Source of the DNA: Herbaspirillum sp. SJZ106 | GTDB lineage: Bacteria; Pseudomonadota; Gammaproteobacteria; Burkholderiales; Burkholderiaceae_D | Direction of reading: 5' to 3' | Assembly (NCBI RefSeq): GCF_006715495.1 | Contig: NZ_VFNI01000001.1 | Span: 124,001-188,000 of the forward strand | DNA length: 64,000 bases | In this document: piece after piece, positions 45,632 through 55,101 of the stretch | How the letters are laid out: each line of letters opens with the position of its first letter | Numbering within the stretch: position 1 is the first letter of the stretch | Notes under the pieces: model-generated | Database searches by the model: none | What the model was told of the DNA's origin: nothing | Seen by the model: the letters and a program-made list of their open reading frames with translations, nothing else | Position numbers and translations under genes: made by a program

Positions 45632-46825
45632 ATGTCACACGATCCGATCGTCATCGTTTCCGCCGCCCGGACTCCCATGGGGAGCTTCCAGGGGGCTTTC
45701 GCCGACCTGTCCGGCCCGCAGCTCGGCGGCCATGCCATCGAAGCGGCCCTGGCCCGATCGCGCATCGATCCGGGGCTGGTCGAACAGGCCCTGATGGGGT
45801 GCGTCCTGCAAGCAGGCCTGGGACAGGCGCCGGCGCGCCAGGCCGTGTTGCGGGCGGGGCTGCCTGCCAGCGTCGCCTGCGCCACCATCCATAAGGTCTG
45901 CGGTTCGGCCATGCTGTCCGTCATGCTCGGCCACGACAGCATTTTGGCCGGCACCTCATCCATCGTCGTGGCGGGCGGTATGGAGTCGATGAGCAACGCG
46001 CCCTACCTGTTGCCGAAAGCGCGCCGCGGCTATCGGCTGGGGCACGACAGGCTGCTCGATCACATGTTCCTGGATGGACTGGAGGATGCCTACTCGGATG
46101 AGAACCGGGGCCGCCTGATGGGATGCTTTGCCGAGGAGTGTGCGGAAAGTTACCGCTTCTCGCGGGAGGACCAGGACGCCTATAGCATCCGTTCCACCGT
46201 CCGTGCAAAGAACGCCAGCCTGGATGGGAGTTTCGACTGGGAAATCGCGCCCATCAAGGTCGACGGAAAGAAAGGCGCCGTCGTCGTGGAAAAGGACGAG
46301 GGGCCTTTCGCCGTGAACCTGGAGCGTGTGCCGTCCCTCAAGCCTGCCTTCAAGCCTGGCGGCACCGTCACTGCGGCCAATTCGTCGTCGATTTCCGACG
46401 GGGCCGCGGCGCTGGTGCTGGCGCGCGCGTCTGTGGCGGAAAGGCTCGGGCTGGAACCTGTCGCCCGGATCATCGGCCATGCCGCTTACGCCGGCACTCC
46501 GGCAAAATTCCCGTCGGCGCCGGTGGGCGCCATGAGAAAACTGTTCCAGAAGACCGGCCTTGGCGTCGACGAGATCGATCTGTTCGAGATCAACGAGGCG
46601 TTTGCGGTGGTGCCGATGGCGGCCGCGTTCGATCTTGGCCTTGATCTTGAACGGGTGAATGTCCACGGCGGGGCTTGCGCCCTGGGACATCCGATCGGCG
46701 CATCCGGCGCCCGCATCCTGGTCACCCTGCTCGGCGCGCTGAGAAAGTCCGGCGGCAAGAAGGGGATCGCCAGCCTGTGCATCGGCGGCGGCGAAGCCAC
46801 GGCCATGGCGCTGGAGATGCTGTGA
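45632..46825 (+). CDS. Acetyl-CoA acyltransferase (thiolase)
   Basis: 397-aa thiolase that cleaves 3-ketoacyl-CoA to acetyl-CoA and a shortened acyl-CoA. Active-site Cys90 in IHKVCGSA, His in NEAFAV context and GGACALGHPIGASGAR, second Cys in SLCIGGGEA. AGGAG precedes ATG 45632. It completes a synthetase, dehydrogenase, thiolase set for chain shortening; no enoyl-CoA hydratase lies in the island. Confidence 0.94.
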   Translation: MSHDPIVIVSAARTPMGSFQGAFADLSGPQLGGHAIEAALARSRIDPGLVEQALMGCVLQAGLGQAPARQAVLRAGLPASVACATIHKVCGSAMLSVMLGHDSILAGTSSIVVAGGMESMSNAPYLLPKARRGYRLGHDRLLDHMFLDGLEDAYSDENRGRLMGCFAEECAESYRFSREDQDAYSIRSTVRAKNASLDGSFDWEIAPIKVDGKKGAVVVEKDEGPFAVNLERVPSLKPAFKPGGTVTAANSSSISDGAAALVLARASVAERLGLEPVARIIGHAAYAGTPAKFPSAPVGAMRKLFQKTGLGVDEIDLFEINEAFAVVPMAAAFDLGLDLERVNVHGGACALGHPIGASGARILVTLLGALRKSGGKKGIASLCIGGGEATAMALEML

Positions 46826-47030
46826 GCGCCAGCGCGATATCGGCCTGCACCGACGCTGAGGCGCAAGGGAAAGCCGGCCTCATCGTCCCGGCTTGGCCCG
46901 CACGGCGCAACGCGCCGGACGAGGATCGGCTTAACCAGCGGGCTGCTTGCGCCGGAGTTGCGACTTACGGCTGGACTATTGGCGCGTGCAAATGATAGTT
47001 TGTCGGGATTGCCCCTGATCTTTCGCACCC

Positions 47031-47774
47031 ATGATCTCAGAACTCCCCGTTGCACTTGTGACAGGCTCAGCTTCCGGCATCGGTCTGGCGATAGCGCGCA
47101 GACTTTCCCGGGAGGGATATGCCGTCGTCGTTCATTCACGCTCCTCGGTCGATGCCGGCCGGCAGATCGCCGGAGAGCTTCGCGATGCCGTCTATTTCCA
47201 GGCGGATCTTTCGATTGAGGCGGATCGCCGCCATCTGGTCGAGCAGGCGCTTGAACGCTATGGCCGACTGGATGTCCTGGTCAATAATGCCGGGATTAGC
47301 CGGATAATTGCGCACAGCGATCTTCTGGCGGCTACCTCCGATGTGTGGCGCGAGCTGAACGAAGTCAATCTGGTCGCTCCCTATCACCTGGTTGCGCTGG
47401 CCGAGCAAGCCTTGCGCGCGTCGGCAAGGACGGGGCATGCGGGATGCGTCGTCAATATCAGTTCTCACGCCGGGGTGCGCCCCAAGGGCGCTTCCATCCC
47501 TTATGCGGCGACTAAGGCAGCCCTGAATCATGTCACCAGGCTGCTGGCGCTTTCGCTGGCGCCCGATATCCGTGTCAATGCAATTGCGCCCGGGTTGGTG
47601 GACACGCCGCTAACGGCCGGGTGGCAGCATGCACAAGAGCTCTGGCGCACCAGGTCGCCGATGAAAAGGGCGGCAACCCCGGATGACATTGCCGATCTGG
47701 TTGCGGCACTGGTCAATAACCAGTATCTCACCGGGGAGATACTGGTAGCGGACGGGGGACTGAACCTTACTTAG
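47031..47774 (+). CDS. SDR family oxidoreductase
   Basis: 247 aa. TGSASGIGLAIA cofactor loop with HSRSS after strand 2 suggesting NADP(H). NNAG, Ser in VNISSHAG, YAATK catalytic pair and C-terminal GEILVADGGL are all present. Related to 3-oxoacyl-ACP reductase-like enzymes; substrate unknown. It begins 205 bp after the thiolase, so it may have its own promoter. Confidence 0.88.
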   Translation: MISELPVALVTGSASGIGLAIARRLSREGYAVVVHSRSSVDAGRQIAGELRDAVYFQADLSIEADRRHLVEQALERYGRLDVLVNNAGISRIIAHSDLLAATSDVWRELNEVNLVAPYHLVALAEQALRASARTGHAGCVVNISSHAGVRPKGASIPYAATKAALNHVTRLLALSLAPDIRVNAIAPGLVDTPLTAGWQHAQELWRTRSPMKRAATPDDIADLVAALVNNQYLTGEILVADGGLNLT

Positions 47775-47933
47775 CCGGAATGCAAATACCCCGCGGCCCG
47801 CGAAACCAAATTGCCGGTCTTGCGCCGGCCTCATAGAAAAAGCGCAATCGCAGCGATGTGCCGGGCCAACGCCGGCGCCTGGGCCGGTCCCGCAGGGCTG
47901 GCCGCAAAGCGCGCCGGCGGTCAGGTCGGTTAG

Positions 47934-48947
47934 TCAGGCAAGCTTGCCTGTGGTCGCTTCGAGCAAGGACCATGCTTCATCGCCCATGCGGCGTTTCCAC
48001 TCGGTATAGAAGCCGGACTGGCGCAATTTTTCCTGGAACGGTGCGCGGTCGACCTGGGTGAACTGGACTCCTTTCTGCGCCAGCTGCGTGACCAGCGCCC
48101 CATTGAGTTTCTCGACATCGGCCCTCTCCTTGACCGCCGCATCGTTGATTTCCCTGACAACGATCTCCCGCGCCGATGCCGGCAGCGATTCCAATGACTT
48201 CCTGTTGGCAACCGTCCAGAACCCATCCCACATGTGATTGGTGTAAGAGACGTGCTTGGAGATCTCATACATCTTGGAGAAGTAGATGGTCGCCAGCGCG
48301 TTCTCAATGCCGTCCGCCATCCGGGTTTGCAGCGCGGAGTAGGTCTCCGCCCACGGAATGGACACCGGCGCCGCGCCCAGAGACTTGAAAAGCGATGTCC
48401 AGAGCGGGCTGGGAGGCACCCGGATCTTGAACGCCTTCAGGTCGTCCGGAGTGCGGATGGGCTTTCCGGTAGACAGTGCCTGCCGGAAGCCGTTGTCCCA
48501 CATCTTGTCGAACGCGATCAGGTTCGACTTCAGGAAGGCGGCCCGGATGTGATTGCCCAAGGGGCCGTCCATTGCCTGCCACACCTTGGAGTAGTCGGAA
48601 AATGCGAAACCGATGCCGTTGATCGCCGCCACCGGCACCAGCGAACCCAGGATGAGCCCGGACTGGACGAAGATATCGATCGCGCCCGCCCGTACCTGGG
48701 ACAACATGTCCGCGTCCGTGCCCAACTGGCTGAACGGGAAGACGGCGATGTCGACCTGGCCGTTGGTCTGCTCCTTGATCCTGGCGCTGGCCTCGGTCAG
48801 GCGCACATTGAGCGGATGGTCGGCCGGCATGATGTTGGCGCATTTCATCTTGAACTGCGCCTGTTCCCAGGCCAGGGACGGCAATGCGATGCAGGCGCCG
48901 GCCGCGCTGGCGGCGGTGATCATCAGTTTGCGTCGGTTGGTATTCAT
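47934..48947 (-). CDS. TRAP transporter substrate-binding protein, DctP family (orphan)
   Basis: 337 aa. An N-terminal Tat-like NRRKLMITAASAAGA signal precedes the DctP fold (ARIKEQTNGQVDIAVFP; conserved Arg in LKAFKIRVPP that pairs with the ligand carboxylate). TRAP membrane subunits (DctQ/DctM) are absent here, so it depends on partners elsewhere or acts as a sensor. GAGGAGA precedes the ATG. It follows the hydrolase gene on the minus strand with a 27-bp gap, probably in one transcript. Confidence 0.9.
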   Translation of the reverse strand: MNTNRRKLMITAASAAGACIALPSLAWEQAQFKMKCANIMPADHPLNVRLTEASARIKEQTNGQVDIAVFPFSQLGTDADMLSQVRAGAIDIFVQSGLILGSLVPVAAINGIGFAFSDYSKVWQAMDGPLGNHIRAAFLKSNLIAFDKMWDNGFRQALSTGKPIRTPDDLKAFKIRVPPSPLWTSLFKSLGAAPVSIPWAETYSALQTRMADGIENALATIYFSKMYEISKHVSYTNHMWDGFWTVANRKSLESLPASAREIVVREINDAAVKERADVEKLNGALVTQLAQKGVQFTQVDRAPFQEKLRQSGFYTEWKRRMGDEAWSLLEATTGKLA

Positions 48948-48974
48948 GGTTGTCTCCTCGATTTTCTTTTTTGC

Positions 48975-49823
48975 TTACTTCTCGCCGAAGAACTTCAGGA
49001 GTTCCCTGGCGATAAATTCGGGCTGCTCTTCCGTTACCCAATGTCCGGAGTCGGGAACCAGCCCGCCCCGGACATCCTCGGCGACTCTCTGGAGGGATTC
49101 CATGGTCTCCATTGCCCGGCCGAATCCCTTGGCGCCTCCCAGCGCGAGCACCGGCATTTTCAGTTTTCCATCCCTTTGCAGCATTAGCCGGTTGTCGGCG
49201 GCGTCCTGCGGCAGCGCGCGGTAGAAGGAATACATCGCCCGCATGGCCCCGGGCTTGGCGTAGGTGCGCATGTATTCCTTGCGATCCTCATCGCCGATGC
49301 AGTTCGGCCGGTGGCCGTAGTTATCGAAGAACCAATCGATGATCAGGCGCTCCCTGTCCTGGAACAGGGCCTCCGGCAGGTCCGGGGTGCGGAAGAGGGC
49401 GTGGTGCCAGCGCCGCCCACCTTGCGAAAAATCGGCGCCGTCTCCCGGGATGGCGACGTCGAGAATGGCGAGCTTCTTGACGGCGTCGCGATGCTGGGCG
49501 GCCAGTGAGAAGGCCGTCGGCCCGCCCCAGTCATGCCCGACCAGATGGAAACTGTCGATGCCAAGCGACTCAAGCAGGCGCCATACGTCGTTCGATACCG
49601 TTTTCTTGTCGTAACCCGAAGCAGGCCTGGACGAATCGCCCAGGCCCCGCAGATCGGGGGCAATGACCCGGTAATCTTTGGCCAGATGGGGGATGACGTA
49701 CCGCCACTCGTAGGAGGTCTGGGGGATGCCATGCAGCAAGACCACGGGGAAGCCGCTTCCTGCAGTGAGGTAGTGGAGACTGACGTCATCCAGGTCGGCA
49801 AAGTGATGTGTAACTGTTGTCAC
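48975..49823 (-). CDS. Alpha/beta hydrolase, epoxide hydrolase-like
   Basis: 282 aa. HGIP oxyanion motif, nucleophile elbow GHDWGG (Asp, as in epoxide hydrolases and haloalkane dehalogenases), and catalytic His in PDSGHWVTEE. The GTG start is supported by GGAG 5 bp upstream; longer in-frame starts read into the divergent promoter. It is co-oriented with the TRAP binding protein and divergent from a LysR gene. It could open an epoxide in the pathway of the neighbouring island. Confidence 0.88.
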   Translation of the reverse strand: MTTVTHHFADLDDVSLHYLTAGSGFPVVLLHGIPQTSYEWRYVIPHLAKDYRVIAPDLRGLGDSSRPASGYDKKTVSNDVWRLLESLGIDSFHLVGHDWGGPTAFSLAAQHRDAVKKLAILDVAIPGDGADFSQGGRRWHHALFRTPDLPEALFQDRERLIIDWFFDNYGHRPNCIGDEDRKEYMRTYAKPGAMRAMYSFYRALPQDAADNRLMLQRDGKLKMPVLALGGAKGFGRAMETMESLQRVAEDVRGGLVPDSGHWVTEEQPEFIARELLKFFGEK

Positions 49824-50113
49824 GGGGGCTCCGTAAAAGAGGGATAAGGAATACGGCCATCGGCCGGCCGCCCTGTCCGTCGGGGCGGCAGCCGCCCGCG
49901 CCATCGTGCTGGATGCGCGTTGGCGTTGAATCGGGCTGCAGCGATGGAGGACGAGTGGCGCCTCGTCCGCGGGAAATGGTTTACGGCGAATGGCAGATGG
50001 CCGCATGGCCGTGGCTGGTGCTCAATGTCGTCTCCTGATGAAAATCATGGATGCAGCTTTCGGTGCGAATCCGCTTGCTGCTTTTTCCTGAAAAGTGATA
50101 ATCATCTTAGTTT

Positions 50114-50130
50114 GCAAATTTGGCATTTGC
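50114..50130. promoter_or_regulatory. Candidate LysR site in hydrolase/lysR divergent region
   Basis: GCAAAT-TTGGC-ATTTGC, a perfect 6-bp inverted repeat with a 5-bp centre, 55 bp before the lysR ATG. Another GCAAAT occurs at about 50156. The region 49824-50185 (362 bp) is otherwise AT-rich promoter DNA without a supported gene. Confidence 0.5.
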
Positions 50131-50185
50131 TACAGACGAAAATGAAACTGGGTTATGCAAATATGAATAGCCGAGGGAGGCTGCA

Positions 50186-51112
50186 ATGAGCAACTTCGAT
50201 TGGGACAATTTCAGGATATTCCTTGCCGCAGCACGTACCCAGTCGGGAGTGGAGGCGGCCCATCTGCTGAAGATGAGCCAGTCGACGATCTCGCGCCGCA
50301 TCAGGCAGCTCGAAAAGGACGTCGGTTCAAAACTCTTCGACCGCAGCGCCCAGGGGCTGCGTTTGACGACGGCCGGCCATCATCTCTTCGAGCATGCGGA
50401 AAAGCTTGAAAGCACCTTCTCGGTCATGGAGTCCCAGGCGGCCGGGGGCGACCGGATGGAACTCAGCGGCGAGATCCGGATTGGCGCCACGGAAGCTTTC
50501 GGGACTTTCTTTCTGATGCCCCATCTTTCGAATTTCTGCCAGCGTCATCCGGGCATCGCCATGGATGTGCTGCCGCTTCCCAGGTCACTGAATATTTCGA
50601 AAAGGGAGGTCGATACGTCAGTGGCGCTCGACCGGCCAAGAGCCAACAGTTTTGTGACCAGGAAGCTGGGGGAATACAGATTGCTTCCCTATGCGACTCC
50701 CGAGTACCTGGCGCGTCATCCCCGGATCAGGCGCACGGAGGATTTTCAGGATCACCTGTGGATCGACTTCGTCGACGACCTGCTTTTTTCGCCGCAGCAA
50801 TTCCATCTGCATAAATGGGGGGCATCGCTCAAGCGATGCCTGCGGAGTACGAGCGTCGTGGCGCAGGCGCAGGCCGTGAAAGCCGGTCTTGGGCTTGCCA
50901 TCCTCCCATGCTTCCTGGCCAACGTGACCGACAATCTCGTCCCCGTGTTGCCGCATAAGGTGGACATCACGCGTTCGCTGTGGCTGGTCGCTCCGCCGGA
51001 GCGGCGTGAGCTGGCGCGCATCCGGGCGTTGTGGGACTACACCCGGGAAGTCGCCGAGGCAAACGCAGGCTATCTCGATGGCAAGACGGCACAGATGACC
51101 TGGCTGAAATGA
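50186..51112 (+). CDS. LysR family transcriptional regulator
   Basis: 308 aa. HTH about 5-62 (VEAAHLLKMSQSTISRRIRQLE), ligand domain about 90-300. GGGAGG precedes the ATG. It is divergent from the hydrolase/TRAP-binding-protein pair and is the likely local regulator of that pair. Ligand unknown. Confidence 0.9.
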   Translation: MSNFDWDNFRIFLAAARTQSGVEAAHLLKMSQSTISRRIRQLEKDVGSKLFDRSAQGLRLTTAGHHLFEHAEKLESTFSVMESQAAGGDRMELSGEIRIGATEAFGTFFLMPHLSNFCQRHPGIAMDVLPLPRSLNISKREVDTSVALDRPRANSFVTRKLGEYRLLPYATPEYLARHPRIRRTEDFQDHLWIDFVDDLLFSPQQFHLHKWGASLKRCLRSTSVVAQAQAVKAGLGLAILPCFLANVTDNLVPVLPHKVDITRSLWLVAPPERRELARIRALWDYTREVAEANAGYLDGKTAQMTWLK

Positions 51113-51214
51113 CCGGGAGATAGGGAGCGAGGGACAATGCCGCCGGCGTTCTGTCGTCATCGCTGACGTCATGCGCGACGACAAGCCCGGCGAAACCGAT
51201 CGCCCGGCTTGTCT

Positions 51215-52915
51215 TCATTCCCTTTTCTCTTCCCTGCGCTCTTCTTTTTGGGCCGGATGCGGATGTTCCTGCGGATGCTGCTGGGCATGCTCTTGCGGGT
51301 GGGGCTGCGGCATATGTGGTTGTGGATGTGGCTGCGGATGTGGCTGGTCATGCGGCTGAACATGCGGCTGGGTTTGCGGCCTTGGTGGCTCTGCCAGTTG
51401 GGCATGCATTTGCGGGGCTTGCGCGTGAGGCGGCTGCGCCTGTGGCCGTGGCGGTGCGGAGGGGTTCTGGTGTGCCGGCATATTCTCTCTGGCCGCATGT
51501 TCCTGGCGTGCTGCGTCCGGCGGCGGAGCGGACAGAAGCGTGTCGGGCCGATGCGGCCGTTCGGCGTTCTGCTGGCGGTTCTCCATGGCGCCCTGATGTT
51601 GCGCCGGGACGGCATTCGGTTTCTGCGCAGCGGCGTGCGGCGTCATTTCAGGCTCGTGTCCATTGGCGTGAGGCTGCATGGGCGCGTTGCCGGCTCCGTG
51701 CTGCGCTTGCGGGACGTTGGCCGGACGCGCGCCGGGGCGCGCATCGCCGGCGCTGAAATGCGGCACCGTCATGGGACCGGCCGGCGCGGCTTGCATGTGC
51801 GCATTGGCGTTCGGCGTGGCCGCGTTGAAGCTCGGGCGATTGGTATTGTTGCTGATGCTGGTGTTGTTGATGGTGCCGTTGTTGTTATTGGTCGTACCGT
51901 AGTTGTTGACCGTGCGCGAGTTGTTGTTGTGGTTGTCGATATGGTTGATGACGGTGGTCGACTTCGAGACATACGTCGTGTTGTTGTAGACCACCGCGGG
52001 ACGATGCCAGCCGCCGCCGGGGCCTCCGCCATAATTGGGGCCGCCGCCTGAGCCGGGGCCGCCCCAGTTCATGCCCCATGAATGCCAGCCCCAGTCGTGA
52101 TTGCTGATGACCGCGCCGACCAGAATGCCGACGCCGAATGACAGCACGCCGGTGGCCACCACGTCGCCCGTGCTGTAGACCGGCGGGTGATAGACATAGC
52201 CGGGATAGGCCGGAACCGCGCCGCCGTAGACCACGGCCGGGTTATAGCTGGGCACATATACGACATCTGGCTGTGCCGGTTCGATCACGATCGTTTGCGG
52301 CGGCGGCGGTATCACTGCCGGTCCGGCATAGACCGGCGGCTCGCCGGGCGCGCTGGCATAGTCAGGCGGCGCCGCGCGCGCGACCGAGGTGATTTTCAGG
52401 TGCTGCGAGGTCTTCAGGTTGCCGGACTGCTGCGCGCGCAAACGCATCGCCTGGATGGCGTTCATCACATCGCCGGGGTCGTTCACATAGGCTTCGCCGA
52501 GCGCGGTGGTCCATTGGATGTTGCCGGCCATCTGGTTCAGCACCGAGGGAAATGCGGTCAGCGATTTGACGCTGACATCCCACGGCTGCCGGTTTGCCGC
52601 ATCCTGCAAGGCGGCGCCTTTGAGCGAGGGATTTTGGGCCAGCCACTGGTTGGCGGAGGCGATCTGGTCGGGGTACGTCGCGCCGGCCAGCACCTGCGCG
52701 ACCAGCTTGTCGGGGAACAGCGCGATCGGCGCCACCATCTGCGACAACTGGTCGGCGGTCGGTGGCGTGTAGGGGAGTGTGGCCGGAGCCGCTGCGGCTG
52801 CGTTGGAGGGCGGGGCGGCCGGGGTGTCGGCTCTGTTGCAACCTGCAAGCGCGAGCAGGCTGATGATGAGCGAGGAGGACACCAGGGTGGTGAACCGGTT
52901 TTTATCAGCTGTCAT
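51215..52915 (-). CDS. DUF3300 domain lipoprotein with His/Pro/Gln-rich tail
   Basis: 566 aa. Lipobox LALAGC gives an acylated Cys near residue 26. DUF3300 domain (about 50-290: MVAPIALFPDKLVAQVLAGA, QPDVVYVPSYNPAVVYG) is followed by a Gly/Trp-rich segment (WGWHSWGMNWGG), an Asn-rich stretch (about 325-370) and a low-complexity tail rich in His, Pro, Gln and Ala (about 400-566). Function of DUF3300 is unknown; the tail could bind metal ions or form a disordered envelope region. Confidence 0.88.
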   Translation of the reverse strand: MTADKNRFTTLVSSSLIISLLALAGCNRADTPAAPPSNAAAAAPATLPYTPPTADQLSQMVAPIALFPDKLVAQVLAGATYPDQIASANQWLAQNPSLKGAALQDAANRQPWDVSVKSLTAFPSVLNQMAGNIQWTTALGEAYVNDPGDVMNAIQAMRLRAQQSGNLKTSQHLKITSVARAAPPDYASAPGEPPVYAGPAVIPPPPQTIVIEPAQPDVVYVPSYNPAVVYGGAVPAYPGYVYHPPVYSTGDVVATGVLSFGVGILVGAVISNHDWGWHSWGMNWGGPGSGGGPNYGGGPGGGWHRPAVVYNNTTYVSKSTTVINHIDNHNNNSRTVNNYGTTNNNNGTINNTSISNNTNRPSFNAATPNANAHMQAAPAGPMTVPHFSAGDARPGARPANVPQAQHGAGNAPMQPHANGHEPEMTPHAAAQKPNAVPAQHQGAMENRQQNAERPHRPDTLLSAPPPDAARQEHAARENMPAHQNPSAPPRPQAQPPHAQAPQMHAQLAEPPRPQTQPHVQPHDQPHPQPHPQPHMPQPHPQEHAQQHPQEHPHPAQKEERREEKRE

Positions 52916-53085
52916 GTCGTGTCCTTGTCGGCGGTAATAAGGGCGGATCCGGCGGTGCGGATCTTGCCCGGTTTTTCCCCAACGGCGGTCACGGATGCCG
53001 AGTTGACGCTGCGCCTGTTACAGGCGTTACAGGCTGTAACGGGCAGCTGACAATAGCCTGAATAGCCCGAATAGGCTCAATAGGG

Positions 53086-54009
53086 TTACCGGTGCCGTGC
53101 CTTGGTCGCGGCGCCGGCAACGGTGAAAAGGGGGCGCGCGGCAATGCGGTGGTTGAGTCCGGGCAGCTCCTTGCCGCTGGCGATGGTTTTCAGGCCTTGG
53201 CGCACATGGTTCATGGTGCCGTTGTCGCGCTGCGTGGCATACACGACATAGGCCGAGTGCGAAAATTCCGGCGTGCCGGGAACCCGGTGCAGGCGGCCTT
53301 CATCGATGAACGGCTGGGCGGTTCCGGCGCGGAAATAGCCGGCGCCGCCGACGCTGAGCAGGTAAGTCAGCGCCAGCGGCCCCAGGGAAATCGTCAGCGA
53401 GGGATTGCTCAGTTCGGGGTGGGCGGCCTGGTGGTTGATGGCAAAGTGCGGCCCCCAGTCGACATAGACATAGCGCTCGGGATCGACGACGCCGTTCTTT
53501 TCGGTGCTGACCATGATCAGCTTTTCTTCCAGCAGCAATTCGGACACCAGGCCTTCGCGCGGCGGCGGGCCGTACATCACCGCCAGATCCAGCGAGCCGT
53601 CTTGCACGCGATCGAGCAGCCGGGCAGGCATATCGACCTCGGAGCGGATGGCGATGTCGGGAGCGCAGTGCTTCATCCAGATCAGCCAGTCGGCGAGGAA
53701 GGGATGCCACAGGCTGAGCTCCCCGCCCAGGCTGATGCCGTCCTTGCGTCCCGGCGGCAGCGCGATCTGCTGGCGCGCACGTTCCCAGACCTGCACCAGC
53801 GTCGTCGCATGGCGCATGAAGCGTTCGCCGGCCGCGGTCAGCCTGGCGCCGGCCTTGTTGCGGATGAAAAGCTGCCGGCCAAGTTGTTCCTCCAGCGTGC
53901 GGATACGCGCGCTGACGGCCGTTTGCGTCAGGTGCATCCGTTCAGCGGCCAGAATGAAGCTGCCGCTGGCGGCGACTTCCAGGAAGGTGCGGGCGAGATT
54001 GATATCCAT
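53086..54009 (-). CDS. LysR family transcriptional regulator
   Basis: 307 aa. HTH about 1-60 (SFILAAERMHLTQTAVSARIRTLE), ligand domain following. Divergent from the sirtuin gene; in between, ATCAC-CAT-GTGAT (54090-54102) is a small dyad that might be its site. Target genes uncertain. Confidence 0.88.
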   Translation of the reverse strand: MDINLARTFLEVAASGSFILAAERMHLTQTAVSARIRTLEEQLGRQLFIRNKAGARLTAAGERFMRHATTLVQVWERARQQIALPPGRKDGISLGGELSLWHPFLADWLIWMKHCAPDIAIRSEVDMPARLLDRVQDGSLDLAVMYGPPPREGLVSELLLEEKLIMVSTEKNGVVDPERYVYVDWGPHFAINHQAAHPELSNPSLTISLGPLALTYLLSVGGAGYFRAGTAQPFIDEGRLHRVPGTPEFSHSAYVVYATQRDNGTMNHVRQGLKTIASGKELPGLNHRIAARPLFTVAGAATKARHR

Positions 54010-54201
54010 GGGGAAATGGGGAATGTCGTCGGCCCGGTTACGATGTCTTGTGCGGCCGATATGTACGGGGAGGCATTTCGCATGAATATATCACCATGTG
54101 ATGGTATTGGCTGCCGCCGGCAGGGCCGGGGAGCGTCCGGCCGGCAAGACGCGCGAAAATGGCTTACGCTGCACCCTGTTCCCATCACCAGCCCGGTTTC
54201 C

Positions 54202-55101
54202 ATGAACGATTCACTGCCAGCGGCAACGCCCGCCGACATCGACAGCGACACCGACATCGCCAGCGAGGCAGAACTGGAGGCGCTGGCGCGCCTGCTGCTG
54301 GCCAGCAGCAACGTGCTGGTGCTGACCGGCGCCGGCATCAGCACCGCTTCCGGCATTCCCGATTATCGCGACGAAGACGGCGTGCGCCGCGGTCGCCTGC
54401 CGATCCAGGGCGCCGAATTTCGCGCTTTCGAAGTGGCGCGCAAGCGCTATTGGGCGCGCAGCATGCTGGGTTGGCCGCGCCTGGCGCAAGCCCGGCCCAA
54501 CGCCGCGCACCGCGCCATCGCGCAACTGGAGGCGGCGGGGCGAGTGGCTGCCGTGCTGACGCAAAACGTCGACGGCTTGCACCAGCAGGCCGGCAGTCGC
54601 CGGGTGATGGAACTGCATGGCAGCATCCACGCGGTGCGCTGCCTGTCTTGCGGCGCCCTGTATGAGCGAGCCCGGATACAGGACGAACTGGAGCGGCTCA
54701 ACCCCGCGCTGGCCGACGCCGAAGCCGCCGTCTTGCCGGACGGCGACGCCCAATTGGAACCGGACGCCGATGCCGATTTCCATGTGCCGTCGTGCGATCT
54801 GTGCGGCGGCATGTTGCAGCCGGATGTGGTGTTCTTCGGTGACGGCGTTCCCGCCGCGCGCGCCGCCGAAGCGGAGCAGGCGGCGCATGCTTGCGATGCC
54901 ATGCTGGTGGTGGGATCGTCGCTGATGGTGCTGTCGGGATTTCGTTTTGTCCGCATGGCGGCGCAAGCGGGCAAGCCGGTGGCGGCCATCAATCGCGGCC
55001 TCACGCGCGCCGACCCGCTGCTGACGTTCAAGATCGCGGCGTCTGCCGAATCGGTGCTGCCGCGGTTGATGTCGCTGGTGCTGGAAGGGCGGCGCGCCTG
55101 A
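54202..55101 (+). CDS. NAD-dependent protein deacylase, Sir2 family (SIRT4-like class II)
   Basis: 299 aa. NAD-binding GAGISTASGIPDYR (43-56), QNVDGLH (121-127), catalytic His139 in ELHGSIH, and a Zn site with Cys147/Cys150 and Cys198/Cys201. The class is close to SIRT4-type lipoamidases/deacylases. ATG 54202 is chosen; in-frame upstream sequence is antisense to the LysR gene. The last 74 bp overlap the 3' end of the DHA2 transporter gene on the other strand. Confidence 0.92.
   Translation: MNDSLPAATPADIDSDTDIASEAELEALARLLLASSNVLVLTGAGISTASGIPDYRDEDGVRRGRLPIQGAEFRAFEVARKRYWARSMLGWPRLAQARPNAAHRAIAQLEAAGRVAAVLTQNVDGLHQQAGSRRVMELHGSIHAVRCLSCGALYERARIQDELERLNPALADAEAAVLPDGDAQLEPDADADFHVPSCDLCGGMLQPDVVFFGDGVPAARAAEAEQAAHACDAMLVVGSSLMVLSGFRFVRMAAQAGKPVAAINRGLTRADPLLTFKIAASAESVLPRLMSLVLEGRRA

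Noticed and set aside
53092-54201. In-frame N-terminal extension of the sirtuin
   Set aside because: Lies antisense to the LysR gene; the Sir2 fold starts normally from the ATG at 54202.
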